This document shows, piece by piece, positions 19,960-27,813 of a DNA stretch of 29,501 nucleotides. The stretch spans positions 1 through 29,501 of the forward strand of contig JAFTXB010000112.1 in NCBI GenBank assembly GCA_017461825.1, read 5' to 3'. The stretch is from Clostridia bacterium (GTDB taxonomy: Bacteria; Bacillota; Clostridia; Oscillospirales; CAG-272). The position numbers were made by a program, and so were the translations under genes. Below the pieces are notes generated by a model, which saw nothing but the letters and a program-made list of their open reading frames with translations, searched no databases and was not told the origin of the DNA. How positions within the stretch are numbered: position 1 is the first letter of the stretch; every line of letters begins with the position of its first letter.

Positions 19960-21443
19960 CAGTTGTCGAGGTATTCCAGAACGGTTTGTGCCATTTGATC
20001 CTTGTTGACAACCTGCTCAAAGCGCACCTTGCGGGATGCAAGACCTGCCAGAGGATAGGGAATCTCTGTTTTTGTCTCTGTGGAAAGCGCATCAAGAGCC
20101 TCGAGTTCGCTTGCTGCATCTTTTTCGCTGACGGCGCGATAAACATTATTTGCAAATTTGTAGGGGCTTGCGGTGGAATCGATAACCATGGGGCGGGTAT
20201 CACCTGTTTCGGCCACGTATGCCTCTGCGGCATGAATCGCAACGGCGGTATGGGTGTCTGCAAGGTAGCCATATGCTTTAAAGGTATCGTGAATGGTCTT
20301 TGCCGTGTCTGCCTCGTCGGTATAATATCCGCTGAAATTGGCGCGGATCGCATCGAGTATCTCTTTATCGACAGTATAGCAGCCGGTTTCCTTGAGTGAC
20401 TTCATGTAAGCGGCTGTCTTCTCACTTCCCGCTGTGAAGTAGAGCAAACGCTCGAGATTGCTCGAAATGAGAATATCCATGGATGGGGACATTGTCAAGT
20501 AGAAATCACGGTTTCGGTCGTAAGTGCCCGTTCGCAGGAAATCGGTGAGAATGTTGTTTCTGTTTGAGGCGCAGACCATGTGACCGATGGGAAGTCCCAT
20601 CAATTTCGCGAGATAGGCGGCAAAAATGTTGCCGAAGTTGCCTGTGGGAACACAGACATTAAAGCTGTCGCCGAGTTTGCATTTTCCGCTGCTTAAGAGA
20701 TCGCAGTAAGCAGATACATAGTAAACGATTTGCGGTGCAAGACGGCCCCAGTTGATCGAGTTTGCACTGGAGAAGAAATAGCCCTTTTCGTCAAGCTTTT
20801 GCGCCATTTCCTTATCACCGAAAATAACCTTTACGCCATTTTGTGCATCGTCGAAATTGCCTCGAATCGCACATACGTTGACATTGGAGCCGGTTTGTGT
20901 TGCCATTTGAAGCTTTTGCACGCGGCTAACACCGTCAACAGGGTAAAATACCATGATCTTGATGCCGGGAACGTCCTTGTATCCCTCCAAGGCGGCTTTT
21001 CCCGTGTCTCCCGAGGTGGCAACGAGGATCAATGCTGTGCGTTCCTCGCCTGTCTTTTTCAGCGCGCGAGAAAGAAGTCGCGGCATGATCTGAAGCGCCA
21101 TATCCTTAAACGCCGCTGTAGGGCCGTGCCACAGCTCAAGCGATTCAAATTGGTCGTGAATATTAACAAGCGGTGCGGCACCTCCTACAAACGAGGTCTC
21201 GCTATAAGCCTCCTTGCAGTCGGCAAGCAGTTCCTCATACGTATAATCCGTTAAAAACTTGGATAGTACGGTTGCGGCGCGAACGGGGTAGCTTTCATTG
21301 CAAAGCGCTTTGATCTCGTCGAGTGTCAATGTGGGAACACTTTCGGGAACAAACAGACCGCCGTCCTCGGCAAGCCCTTGCTTGATGACCTTGGCGGCAG
21401 TTGCCGTTGCTTTTTTATTGCTTCTTGTGCTTTTGTACAACAT
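19959..21443 (-). CDS. thrC: Threonine synthase
   Basis: ThrC converts O-phosphohomoserine to threonine with pyridoxal phosphate. The 494-residue protein begins 'MLYKSTRSNKKATATAAKVI', typical of the N-terminal domain of the long (class I) ThrC type. 'LAEDGGLFVPESVPTLT' follows, then the PLP-lysine motif 'WHGPTAAFKDMALQIMPRLL' and 'VATSGDTGKAALEGYKDV'. 'VCVPTGNFGNIFAAYLAKLMG' is the phosphate/PLP loop. The start at 21443 is preceded by GGAAGGATCC; the longer in-frame version would overlap the M19 gene. It is the last gene of the collinear run that begins with apgM, whose product is the candidate homoserine kinase supplying its substrate. Confidence 0.97.
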   Translation of the reverse strand: MLYKSTRSNKKATATAAKVIKQGLAEDGGLFVPESVPTLTLDEIKALCNESYPVRAATVLSKFLTDYTYEELLADCKEAYSETSFVGGAAPLVNIHDQFESLELWHGPTAAFKDMALQIMPRLLSRALKKTGEERTALILVATSGDTGKAALEGYKDVPGIKIMVFYPVDGVSRVQKLQMATQTGSNVNVCAIRGNFDDAQNGVKVIFGDKEMAQKLDEKGYFFSSANSINWGRLAPQIVYYVSAYCDLLSSGKCKLGDSFNVCVPTGNFGNIFAAYLAKLMGLPIGHMVCASNRNNILTDFLRTGTYDRNRDFYLTMSPSMDILISSNLERLLYFTAGSEKTAAYMKSLKETGCYTVDKEILDAIRANFSGYYTDEADTAKTIHDTFKAYGYLADTHTAVAIHAAEAYVAETGDTRPMVIDSTASPYKFANNVYRAVSEKDAASELEALDALSTETKTEIPYPLAGLASRKVRFEQVVNKDQMAQTVLEYLDN

Positions 21444-21492
21444 TTTTAGGATCCTTCCTGATTGGTATAGAATAAAATTTGATTGCGTGTGT

Positions 21493-22422
21493 TTATGTTT
21501 TGAAATGTTTTTTTGCGAAGCGGTACGCGTTTTCATAAAAGATCTCTCGGATCAGCTCATCGCCGTATCCTTGCCGTTGCATCAGCTCGGCAAGATGGGG
21601 GAGTGCCGCAATGTTGGGAACGTCGGGGGGGAGATCGCATCCGTCCATATCACAGCCGAGTGCGAGATACTGTTCGGCTCCCATTTCAAGAAAATACTCA
21701 ATATGAGCGAGTGTATCTTCAAGGGTTGCATTTCCGTTCGGTTTTAAAAAGTTTTTATAAAGATTGATGCCAATGATGCCGTCGGATGCGATAAGCTCTC
21801 TTATCTGTTCACGCCGCAAATTGCGGGAAACCGGGCAGATATCGTATGCATTGGAATGTGAGGCGATCACGGGACGACCGTACTTTTTTGCTATGGCGAA
21901 AATATCTTCGGCAGAGGCGACAGATGCATGGGAGATATCAAGGATCATTCCAAGAGCCACGGCTCGTTCCAACGCCGCTTTTCCAAATTCGGTCAAGCCT
22001 TTTTCGGTGTCGTGTGAGCCACCAATACAGCTTTCACCCTTCCAAAGCGGTGTGAGAATTCGGATACCGCTTTCAAAAAGTGTGTCGACACGTTCAAGAC
22101 GATTTGCCAAAATACGCGCGTCCTCCACAGCAAGAAACAGCGTGGGGGAGTGATCGCGATCGGGGCAGACGCTTTGGATCACAGCTTTGCCCTCGGTGAT
22201 CGCGGGATCGTTTTTGAGATTTTGCAGCATTTTCTGAACAAGCTCCCAACCTTCTTCATCTCCCAATCGGTAAGGTGTCCAATGCGCCATTACCTGTACG
22301 TACCGTTGGTAAACACTTGCTTTTTGCAATGAAACGGCAAGCGTGTTTTGAAAAAAAGACTGTTTATTGCGCAGCATTTCCAAAGCAGTGTCACAATGCA
22401 GATCAAACAAAGACAGGTTCAT
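21493..22422 (-). CDS. Membrane dipeptidase (peptidase M19, renal dipeptidase family)
   Basis: This 309-residue zinc dipeptidase-like protein has 'LFDLHCDTALEML' at the start (His-x-Asp metal ligands), 'LFLAVEDARIL' (bridging Glu), 'ILDISHASVASAEDIF', 'PVIASHSNAYDICP' (metal His) and 'LALGCDMDGCDLPP' near the end. There is no signal peptide, so it is probably cytoplasmic; family members split dipeptides, including some with D-residues. It lies 12 bases after yraN and 49 bases before thrC in the same direction. A role in recycling peptides within this operon is not established. Confidence 0.93.
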   Translation of the reverse strand: MNLSLFDLHCDTALEMLRNKQSFFQNTLAVSLQKASVYQRYVQVMAHWTPYRLGDEEGWELVQKMLQNLKNDPAITEGKAVIQSVCPDRDHSPTLFLAVEDARILANRLERVDTLFESGIRILTPLWKGESCIGGSHDTEKGLTEFGKAALERAVALGMILDISHASVASAEDIFAIAKKYGRPVIASHSNAYDICPVSRNLRREQIRELIASDGIIGINLYKNFLKPNGNATLEDTLAHIEYFLEMGAEQYLALGCDMDGCDLPPDVPNIAALPHLAELMQRQGYGDELIREIFYENAYRFAKKHFKT

Positions 22423-22434
22423 TTGTTCTCCTTA

Positions 22435-22830
22435 TCAGTATGCAGCTTTCATATGGTTGATCTTGAGCACCTTTGGACGTTTGCCCTCGGGCGTTTTTTG
22501 GAGCCATATCTCAATTACATCCATGCGAGGCGTTTTATTGGTTTGATGCTCATATAGATAGCGTTGTGCGGCAGTACGTGTAAAATGCTGCTTATCGGCA
22601 TGGACGGCAAGACTTGGTGGCGGAGCTGTGGAGAGATCGGTGTCGGCTGAATAAGTGCGTGTTTTGACCTCAACAAACACGATACCGCGCAGAGTTTCGG
22701 CAACGATGTCAAGCTCGTATTTTCCCGATCTCCAGTTGCGCTTTTTTATGTGGTAGCCGTGAAGCATCAAATAGCGCGCGGCGTAGCGCTCGCCAAAGTC
22801 TCCGATCGATTTCGTTGTTTGGAGGATCAT
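22435..22830 (-). CDS. yraN: UPF0102 family endonuclease-like protein YraN
   Basis: This 131-residue protein has the UPF0102 pattern: 'IGDFGERYAARYLMLHGYHI', 'RNWRSGKYELDIVAE' and 'IVFVEVKTRTY'. The Glu-Leu-Asp and Glu-x-Lys residues match the PD-(D/E)XK nuclease core that the family shares with Holliday-junction resolvases. The biochemical role is not settled. It overlaps rnhB by four bases, a conserved pairing in many bacteria. Confidence 0.95.
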   Translation of the reverse strand: MILQTTKSIGDFGERYAARYLMLHGYHIKKRNWRSGKYELDIVAETLRGIVFVEVKTRTYSADTDLSTAPPPSLAVHADKQHFTRTAAQRYLYEHQTNKTPRMDVIEIWLQKTPEGKRPKVLKINHMKAAY

Positions 22831-23432
22831 TCCTGTTTCTCCAAAAAACGGATGAATTGCTTTCTGTGAATGGGGGAGGGGCCGTGTTCGCGGAGTGCGT
22901 TCATATGCGCTTTTGTACCGTACCCCTTATGTTTTGCAATGCCGTATTGCGGATACATGCGGTCAAGCTCCTCACATTGACGGTCACGCGTAACCTTTGC
23001 AAGGATCGAAGCCGCCGCAATTGATGGGCTGATAGCATCGCCCTTTACAATTGCTTTTGCGGGGATCTGAAAATCACGCGCGATATTCCCGTCTATCAGC
23101 GCAAAGTCGGCAGGCACCGCCAAGCCGTCGATGGCACGTCGCATGGCAAGCAGATCTGCTTCCAGTATATTCAGTTCATCAATTTCCGCGACACTTGCCT
23201 CGGCAATGCAATAGGCAATCGCGTTTTCGCAAATAAAGTCATACAAAGCATCCCGCTTTTTAGGCGTGAGCTTTTTGGAATCGTTGAGTCCTTCAATTAC
23301 CAGTCCCGACGGAAGAATACAAGCCGCTGCAACCACGGGACCGCATAGGGGACCTCTTCCTGCTTCGTCAACTCCGCAGACGTATTGATATCCTGCGTCG
23401 TTCAGTTCTTTTTCCAGTTGATATTCAAGCAT
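22827..23432 (-). CDS. rnhB: Ribonuclease HII
   Basis: RNase HII cuts RNA in RNA-DNA hybrids and removes single ribonucleotides from DNA. The 201-residue protein shows the catalytic motif 'VCGVDEAGRGPLCGPVVAA' (Asp, Glu), 'INDSKKL'-like 'LNDSKKLTPKKRD', 'ALIDG' and 'SIAAASILAKVTRDRQCEEL', with the last Asp of the active site in 'RDRQ'. The C-terminal 'GIAKHKGYGTKAHMNAL' is also diagnostic. The start at 23432 follows AAGGAGG and overlaps the end of rbgA by eight bases. Confidence 0.97.
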   Translation of the reverse strand: MLEYQLEKELNDAGYQYVCGVDEAGRGPLCGPVVAAACILPSGLVIEGLNDSKKLTPKKRDALYDFICENAIAYCIAEASVAEIDELNILEADLLAMRRAIDGLAVPADFALIDGNIARDFQIPAKAIVKGDAISPSIAAASILAKVTRDRQCEELDRMYPQYGIAKHKGYGTKAHMNALREHGPSPIHRKQFIRFLEKQE

Positions 23433-24312
23433 CGGGCAATTCCTCCTTGGAATAGCGGTCAAGCGTCATACGTCCGATCTTTGCCGAGCGAAATTCATCC
23501 AGCAGCATGATCGCGGTGCGCTCGGTGTTGATCTCACCTCCGCTGATCAGAAATCCTCTCTTTCTGCCGATCGTTTCAAACAGCTCATAATCGGTGAGCT
23601 CTGCAAAGGATTCGGGATCTCCCAGCTTGTAGCGCGTTGCCAATTCACACGAGTAAAGACGGCGCAACCGCTTGCAAAGCACAACGGCAAGGCTTTCAAT
23701 ATCCAAAACGCCGTCGCGTATCGCACCTGTCAGCGCGAGATTTTCCCCCACGCGTTTTTCCTCAAATTTCGGCCACAGGATCCCGGGCATATCCAACAGA
23801 TCAACACCGATATTGGTGGATACCCATTGCTTATCCAGTGTCACACCGGGGCGGTTTTCAACCTTTGTCTTTTTATTGCCGCAAATGCGGTTGATCAGCG
23901 AGGATTTTCCGACATTGGGAATCCCCAGTACCATAGCGCGAACGCGTCTGCCTTGCATTCCTTTTTCCTCGTATCGGCGCAGCTTATCGGCTAATATTTC
24001 GCGAATGGCGGGAGCAAGGCTCTTCATTCCTTCCCCCGTGACGCAGTCGGTGAGCAGGCAGGTAGTATTTCCCTCGGTGTAGCATCCCTGCCATCGCTTG
24101 TTTTGCGCGGGGTCGGCAAGCGAGGCTTTGTTGAGCAGGAGTAGGGTAGGCTTTCCCTCGGTCAGCCGCTTGATCTCGGGGTTGCGGGAGCTGTAGGGAA
24201 TTCGCGCATCCAGAATTTCAATGACGATGTCAACGTTTTTAAGGTTGTCCGAGATCATACGGCGAGTTTTTGCCATATGTCCGGGAAACCATTGAATATT
24301 TTCGGAAGGCAT
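23425..24312 (-). CDS. rbgA: Ribosome biogenesis GTPase RbgA (YlqF)
   Basis: RbgA is a circularly permuted GTPase needed for late assembly of the 50S subunit in Gram-positive bacteria. In the 295-residue protein the motifs come in permuted order: 'LLLNKASLAD' (G4), then 'VLGIPNVGKSSLINRI' (G1), then 'VDLLDMPGILWPKFE' (G3). 'IQWFPGHMAKTRRMI' at the N-terminus and the C-terminal RNA-binding helical domain are as in YlqF. The lepB-rbgA-rnhB order matches the arrangement known from Bacillus and Clostridia. Confidence 0.97.
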   Translation of the reverse strand: MPSENIQWFPGHMAKTRRMISDNLKNVDIVIEILDARIPYSSRNPEIKRLTEGKPTLLLLNKASLADPAQNKRWQGCYTEGNTTCLLTDCVTGEGMKSLAPAIREILADKLRRYEEKGMQGRRVRAMVLGIPNVGKSSLINRICGNKKTKVENRPGVTLDKQWVSTNIGVDLLDMPGILWPKFEEKRVGENLALTGAIRDGVLDIESLAVVLCKRLRRLYSCELATRYKLGDPESFAELTDYELFETIGRKRGFLISGGEINTERTAIMLLDEFRSAKIGRMTLDRYSKEELPDA

Positions 24313-24354
24313 AGTGAATGTCGAACTCCTTTCTTAGTTGGTTTTGAATGCTTT

Positions 24355-24999
24355 TTAATTTGAAAATACGGTAAAGGGGGAGATACGAAGGACTGCTTTG
24401 CCAAGGATGCAACGCTCGTCAACAAAGCCGACATCGGTGTCGCGGCTGTCTTTGGAATTGTTGCGGTTATCTCCCATAACAAATACGTGTCCTTCGGGAA
24501 CCGTTGCCGAGAAAATACCGTTCATTGGATCATAGTGGTGTTCGGCTGTCAATGTGTAAACATTGATAACGCGATCCGAAAGGTTTTTCAAAATTGCATG
24601 GGAATCTTTGTATTCCTTGCCGTCAACCAATATCTGTGCTGTGTTAAAATTGATCTCAACGGTCTGTCCGCTTGTGGCGATTACTCGCTTGACCAATGTT
24701 TTTTCCATGTCAACCTCAGGATTGGTCAGATGGAATACGACAATGTCATCCTGCTCCGGGGTATAGGCAAAGCTGTAAAGGAGAAGGTTTTGCCCGTTAT
24801 ACAGCGTATTTTCCATCGATCGACCGTCTACACGGCAAAGGCGGAAGGCAAAAGAGAATATGATCAGTACAGCAAAAACAGACCATGCAAACATTTCCAC
24901 AATGTCAAACAGCGATGCTGTAAATCCACCCCCTTTTTTTTGTGGGGATTGTGATTCTTCGTCAATGCTTTCTTCTGTAAACTGCGGTTCGTTATTCAT
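24355..24999 (-). CDS. lepB: Signal peptidase I
   Basis: This membrane-anchored serine-lysine protease removes signal peptides after export. In the 214-residue protein a cytoplasmic acidic N-terminus precedes one transmembrane helix (about residues 36-52). The catalytic Ser61 is in 'VDGRSMENTLYNGQ' and the catalytic Lys104 is in 'EKTLVKRVIATSG'. Box 'VPEGHVFVMGDNRNNSKDSR' follows. The N-terminal 'PQKKGGGF' linker is encoded by a long C/T-rich run on the + strand. It lies 42 bases before rbgA and 57 bases after apgM. Confidence 0.97.
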   Translation of the reverse strand: MNNEPQFTEESIDEESQSPQKKGGGFTASLFDIVEMFAWSVFAVLIIFSFAFRLCRVDGRSMENTLYNGQNLLLYSFAYTPEQDDIVVFHLTNPEVDMEKTLVKRVIATSGQTVEINFNTAQILVDGKEYKDSHAILKNLSDRVINVYTLTAEHHYDPMNGIFSATVPEGHVFVMGDNRNNSKDSRDTDVGFVDERCILGKAVLRISPFTVFSN

Positions 25000-25056
25000 G
25001 CGGAGTTTACCTCTTTTCTAAAAATAATGTTTAGCGGTCATCAGTTAAAAAAGAAA

Positions 25057-26268
25057 TCACTTTTTTAACAATTCCATAAGTGTGTAGCCGTCCTTGACGT
25101 AAAATCCCTTGTTAGCGGCACTTTCCTCGGAAAAATTCTCAACGCCGTTGGAGATTTTTACGGAGTCGTAAATCAAGAACGGAACCGGATGGATGGTATG
25201 TGTACGGAGACGGATGGGCGTGGGATGATCGGGCAGGATCATCACGCGGAAGTCCTCGCCCGATGCGGCAAGGTATTCGTAGACCGGTTTGAGGATCTTT
25301 TTGTCGATGAGTTCAACCGAGAGGATCTTGTTTTCAAGCTCTGCGCGGTGCCCGCATTCATCGGGGGCCTCAACGTGGATATATACGAAATCGTGTCCGC
25401 TTTTAAAGGCTTCGATAGCGGCGTTTGCTTTTCCTTCATAATTGGTATGAACGTTACCCGTTGCCCCCTCAACATCGATCGATCTCATTCCTGCGCAAAG
25501 TCCGATGCCTTTGATGAGGTCAACTGCCGAAATAACGGCAGCGTTAAGCCCCCATTTCTCGCGGAAGTTGGGGAGTTGCGGCTTTTTTCCGGGACTCCAG
25601 AGCCAAGCCGAGTTTGCGGGCTTCAGTCCGCGTGCGCGTCTTGCCTCGTTAACGGGGTGATGGTTGAGGATGTTGTAGCTCTCGCGCATCAGGTCGTAAA
25701 ACTCCTTGCCGCCGTTTTCAGCTTTGGGGAGGTATTCGCCAATGCGTTTGCCGAGAATATCGTGCGGACGCATAAAGTCATATTTGTCATTTCCGTTTTT
25801 CCAAATCAGACAGTGGCGGTAACTGACACCCGTATAAAAGCGGCGGTAGTCGGTTCCGAGCTTAGCTTCAAGTGCCTTGATAAGCTCGTTTGCCTCGGCT
25901 GTTGTGATCTCGTCGGCACTGTGGTCGAGGATGATCTTATCATCGTAGTTTTCCTCATCCTCGGAAAGGGTAACGACATTGCAACGGTACGCTGTTTCGT
26001 CGGGCTTCATTTCGATCCCCATACTGACCGCTTCAAGAGGGGAACGCCCTTTGGAATAGATCTTGGGATCAAAAGAAAGGATCGCCATATTTGCGGTGTC
26101 GCTTTCGGGAACCATTCCTATAGGAACATTGGAAACAGTTCCAACGGTAGCGGTTTTTGCGAGCATATCCATGGTGGGTTTCTTTGCCACTTCCATAGGG
26201 GTGCGTTGGCCGAGCTCTTCAATCTTTTCGTCTGCCATTCCATCGGGAATCAAAACAAGGTATTTCAT
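25057..26268 (-). CDS. apgM: ApgM-family phosphoglycerate mutase (proposed homoserine kinase)
   Basis: This 403-residue protein belongs to the archaeal-type cofactor-independent phosphoglycerate mutase family of the alkaline phosphatase superfamily. It begins 'MKYLVLIPDGMADEKIEELG', with the first metal Asp, and continues 'VPIGMVPESDTANMAILSF' (catalytic Ser region), 'YRCNVVTLSED', 'IHVEAPDECGHRAELENKI' and 'ILPDHPTPI' (metal ligands). Bacterial members of this shape were placed in a subgroup proposed to be homoserine kinases, because they occur in genomes lacking thrB and lie near other threonine genes; thrC lies in the same run here. The start at 26268 is chosen because the promoter's -10 box lies at 26337-26342, so the longer in-frame start at 26331 would sit at the transcription start. 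Both activities remain possible. Confidence 0.9.
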   Translation of the reverse strand: MKYLVLIPDGMADEKIEELGQRTPMEVAKKPTMDMLAKTATVGTVSNVPIGMVPESDTANMAILSFDPKIYSKGRSPLEAVSMGIEMKPDETAYRCNVVTLSEDEENYDDKIILDHSADEITTAEANELIKALEAKLGTDYRRFYTGVSYRHCLIWKNGNDKYDFMRPHDILGKRIGEYLPKAENGGKEFYDLMRESYNILNHHPVNEARRARGLKPANSAWLWSPGKKPQLPNFREKWGLNAAVISAVDLIKGIGLCAGMRSIDVEGATGNVHTNYEGKANAAIEAFKSGHDFVYIHVEAPDECGHRAELENKILSVELIDKKILKPVYEYLAASGEDFRVMILPDHPTPIRLRTHTIHPVPFLIYDSVKISNGVENFSEESAANKGFYVKDGYTLMELLKK

Positions 26269-26336
26269 GGAATCAAACACTGTCCTTTCGGTTGCGCGGA
26301 GATAATTTTTCCGTTTAATATATAAATCCAAACTAC

Positions 26337-26365
26337 ATTATAGCACATTTTCGCGAAAAGTACAA
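26337..26365 (-). promoter_or_regulatory. Promoter of the apgM-thrC run
   Basis: On the - strand, TTGTAC (26365-26360), a 17-base spacer and consensus TATAAT (26342-26337) with an extended -10 TGC. The predicted start is near 26330, with a leader of about 60 bases. Confidence 0.75.
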
Positions 26366-26446
26366 TAGAATAAAGACGATTTTTTTGCTTTTACAAACTT
26401 TTTTTGCAATAAATCAAAACGAGAATGTAAATAAATCTTTTTTTCG

Positions 26447-26475
26447 TTGCAAATGCCGACGAAATATGTTAAAAT
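26447..26475 (+). promoter_or_regulatory. Sigma-A-type promoter of the gene at 26514
   Basis: TTGCAA (26447-26452), a 17-base spacer and TAAAAT (26470-26475) with an extended -10 TGT. It is divergent from the apgM promoter about 80 bases away; the AT-rich bases between the two hold no gene. Confidence 0.75.
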
Positions 26476-26513
26476 AAAGAAGAACAAATAGTAACAAACG
26501 GAGGTTTTTTCAA

Positions 26514-27182
26514 ATGGATGAAAAAAATACGAATGAGGAAGAGCTGTTACGGCTACGGGAGCATTCTCGGAAAATGAAGCGAACCGTCATCATTATTGTA
26601 GCTTGTGTGCTGGGAGTGATGGCTGTTCTGTTCGGTATTGTGGCATTGGTGGAGGCATTGTCAAGAGGAAAGAGCAACGTGCCCGACGGTGATTTCGAGT
26701 TTTATCCCGTGTATGAAGGGGATATTATGGAAAACGCCGAGTATCTGGGGCTCAATCGTCAGGTTAATTATTGTGCCGATCCCTCGGGATATGGACTTAC
26801 AATGTCGATTACAGATGAAAATCGAGAGGAGTTTGAGGATAGCGTACTCTTTCTTCATGATTACATTCAAACGATAATCAGGGGCGACGCCGCCGCATAT
26901 AATAAACTGTTTAATGCAGTATACTACCGAGACAACGAACCAAAGGGCGCCTTTTCCCAACAGATGCTCCATAACATAAAAATTACGTTTATGAGCGAAT
27001 CAAAGGAGGGGGATGAGCGACTGATTACATATAGAGTGGAATATATGATCCACCGAAACGACGGCACTTTTCGAAGGGACGTAGGCAGTGATGCAAGCCG
27101 TCCACAGGATATTACGGTGCGGGTGGGTGCCGACGGCAGTATGTTGATCGAACGTTTGATCACTTATTATTCAAAGCACTAA
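26514..27182 (+). CDS. Membrane-anchored protein of unknown function
   Basis: I do not recognise this 222-residue protein. A charged cytoplasmic N-terminus (residues 1-22) is followed by one strong transmembrane helix (about 23-48) and an extracytoplasmic domain of about 170 residues. That domain contains 'LHDYIQTIIRGDAAAYNKLF', 'FSQQMLHNIKITFM' and a C-terminal strand-rich part ('ITYRVEYMIHRNDGTFRRDV'). This layout (helix pair, then a cone of strands) is reminiscent of NTF2/SnoaL-like accessory domains, but that is only an impression. It has a strong GGAGG site and its own promoter, so it is a real gene. There is no lipobox Cys. Confidence 0.85.
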   Translation: MDEKNTNEEELLRLREHSRKMKRTVIIIVACVLGVMAVLFGIVALVEALSRGKSNVPDGDFEFYPVYEGDIMENAEYLGLNRQVNYCADPSGYGLTMSITDENREEFEDSVLFLHDYIQTIIRGDAAAYNKLFNAVYYRDNEPKGAFSQQMLHNIKITFMSESKEGDERLITYRVEYMIHRNDGTFRRDVGSDASRPQDITVRVGADGSMLIERLITYYSKH

Positions 27183-27226
27183 TTTTTAAAATTTTGAGAT
27201 TTTTAAAAAAAGTTTTTGGAAACCTA

Positions 27227-27255
27227 TTGACAATCACGTGATTGTGTGGTATAAT
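27227..27255 (+). promoter_or_regulatory. Consensus sigma-A promoter of the NfeD-SPFH operon
   Basis: TTGACA (27227-27232), a 17-base spacer and TATAAT (27250-27255): a full consensus match in both boxes and in spacing. The leader to the start at 27290 is about 28 bases and includes AAAGGAGG. Confidence 0.95.
27230..27245. promoter_or_regulatory. 16-base perfect palindrome in the promoter spacer (candidate operator)
   Basis: ACAATCACGTGATTGT is fully self-complementary. It starts in the -35 box and fills most of the spacer, where a bound protein would block RNA polymerase. The regulator is unknown. Confidence 0.65.
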
Positions 27256-27289
27256 CTTATCAAGAAACAAGAAAGGAGGGTGACAGAAG

Positions 27290-27775
27290 ATGGATTGGGG
27301 CAGTTTTTTTGCAGAGTACGGTGTGGCGCTTTTCTGGCTTATTATTGCAATTGCGGCGGCGGTGGTTGAAAGCCAAACCTGCGATCTCGTGGCGCTTTGG
27401 TTTGTGCCCGGGGCATTGACGGCAATGGTGGTCTCGTTGTTTGTCGATTGGGTGTGGCTTCAGATCGCGATCTTTTTGGTGCTGTCGGCGTCAACGTTGA
27501 TTTTGGCAAAAACAGTATTAAAAAAACACCTTCCGCAAAACAAGGCTGAAAAGCTCAATGCCGATTCTTACGTCGGCGAGCACGGCGTGGTGACCGAGGA
27601 GATCGACAATATCCTGGAAACGGGAAGTGTTAAGCTCAGAGGTCTTGTCTGGACGGCGCGCTCAAGCGATGACGCGGTAAGGATTCCCGTTGGTAGCGTG
27701 ATCACCGTATGTGAGATCGCGGGCGTCAAGCTGATCTGCGAGCCGTTTCAAGCGGAAAACGCAGAGAAAAAGTAA
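27290..27775 (+). CDS. NfeD family protein
   Basis: This 161-residue protein is of the short NfeD type: N-terminal transmembrane helices (about residues 10-30 and 36-75) and a C-terminal OB-fold domain ('YVGEHGVVTEEIDN', 'GSVKLRGLVWTARS', 'RIPVGSVITVCEIAGVKL'), which is the NfeD beta-barrel. NfeD proteins pair with SPFH/stomatin proteins in membrane microdomains and are implicated in membrane stress responses. The SPFH partner begins 38 bases downstream. The strong AAAGGAGG site and consensus promoter suggest high potential expression, and the palindrome in the promoter suggests control. Confidence 0.93.
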   Translation: MDWGSFFAEYGVALFWLIIAIAAAVVESQTCDLVALWFVPGALTAMVVSLFVDWVWLQIAIFLVLSASTLILAKTVLKKHLPQNKAEKLNADSYVGEHGVVTEEIDNILETGSVKLRGLVWTARSSDDAVRIPVGSVITVCEIAGVKLICEPFQAENAEKK

Positions 27776-27813
27776 GTTTTACATGAAAAAACAACACAAA
27801 AAGGAGAAGTAGT

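Noticed and set aside
25189..26325. 378-codon open frame on the + strand opposite apgM
   Set aside because: It is antisense to a conserved gene with all family motifs, has no ribosome-binding site of note and no recognisable protein features.
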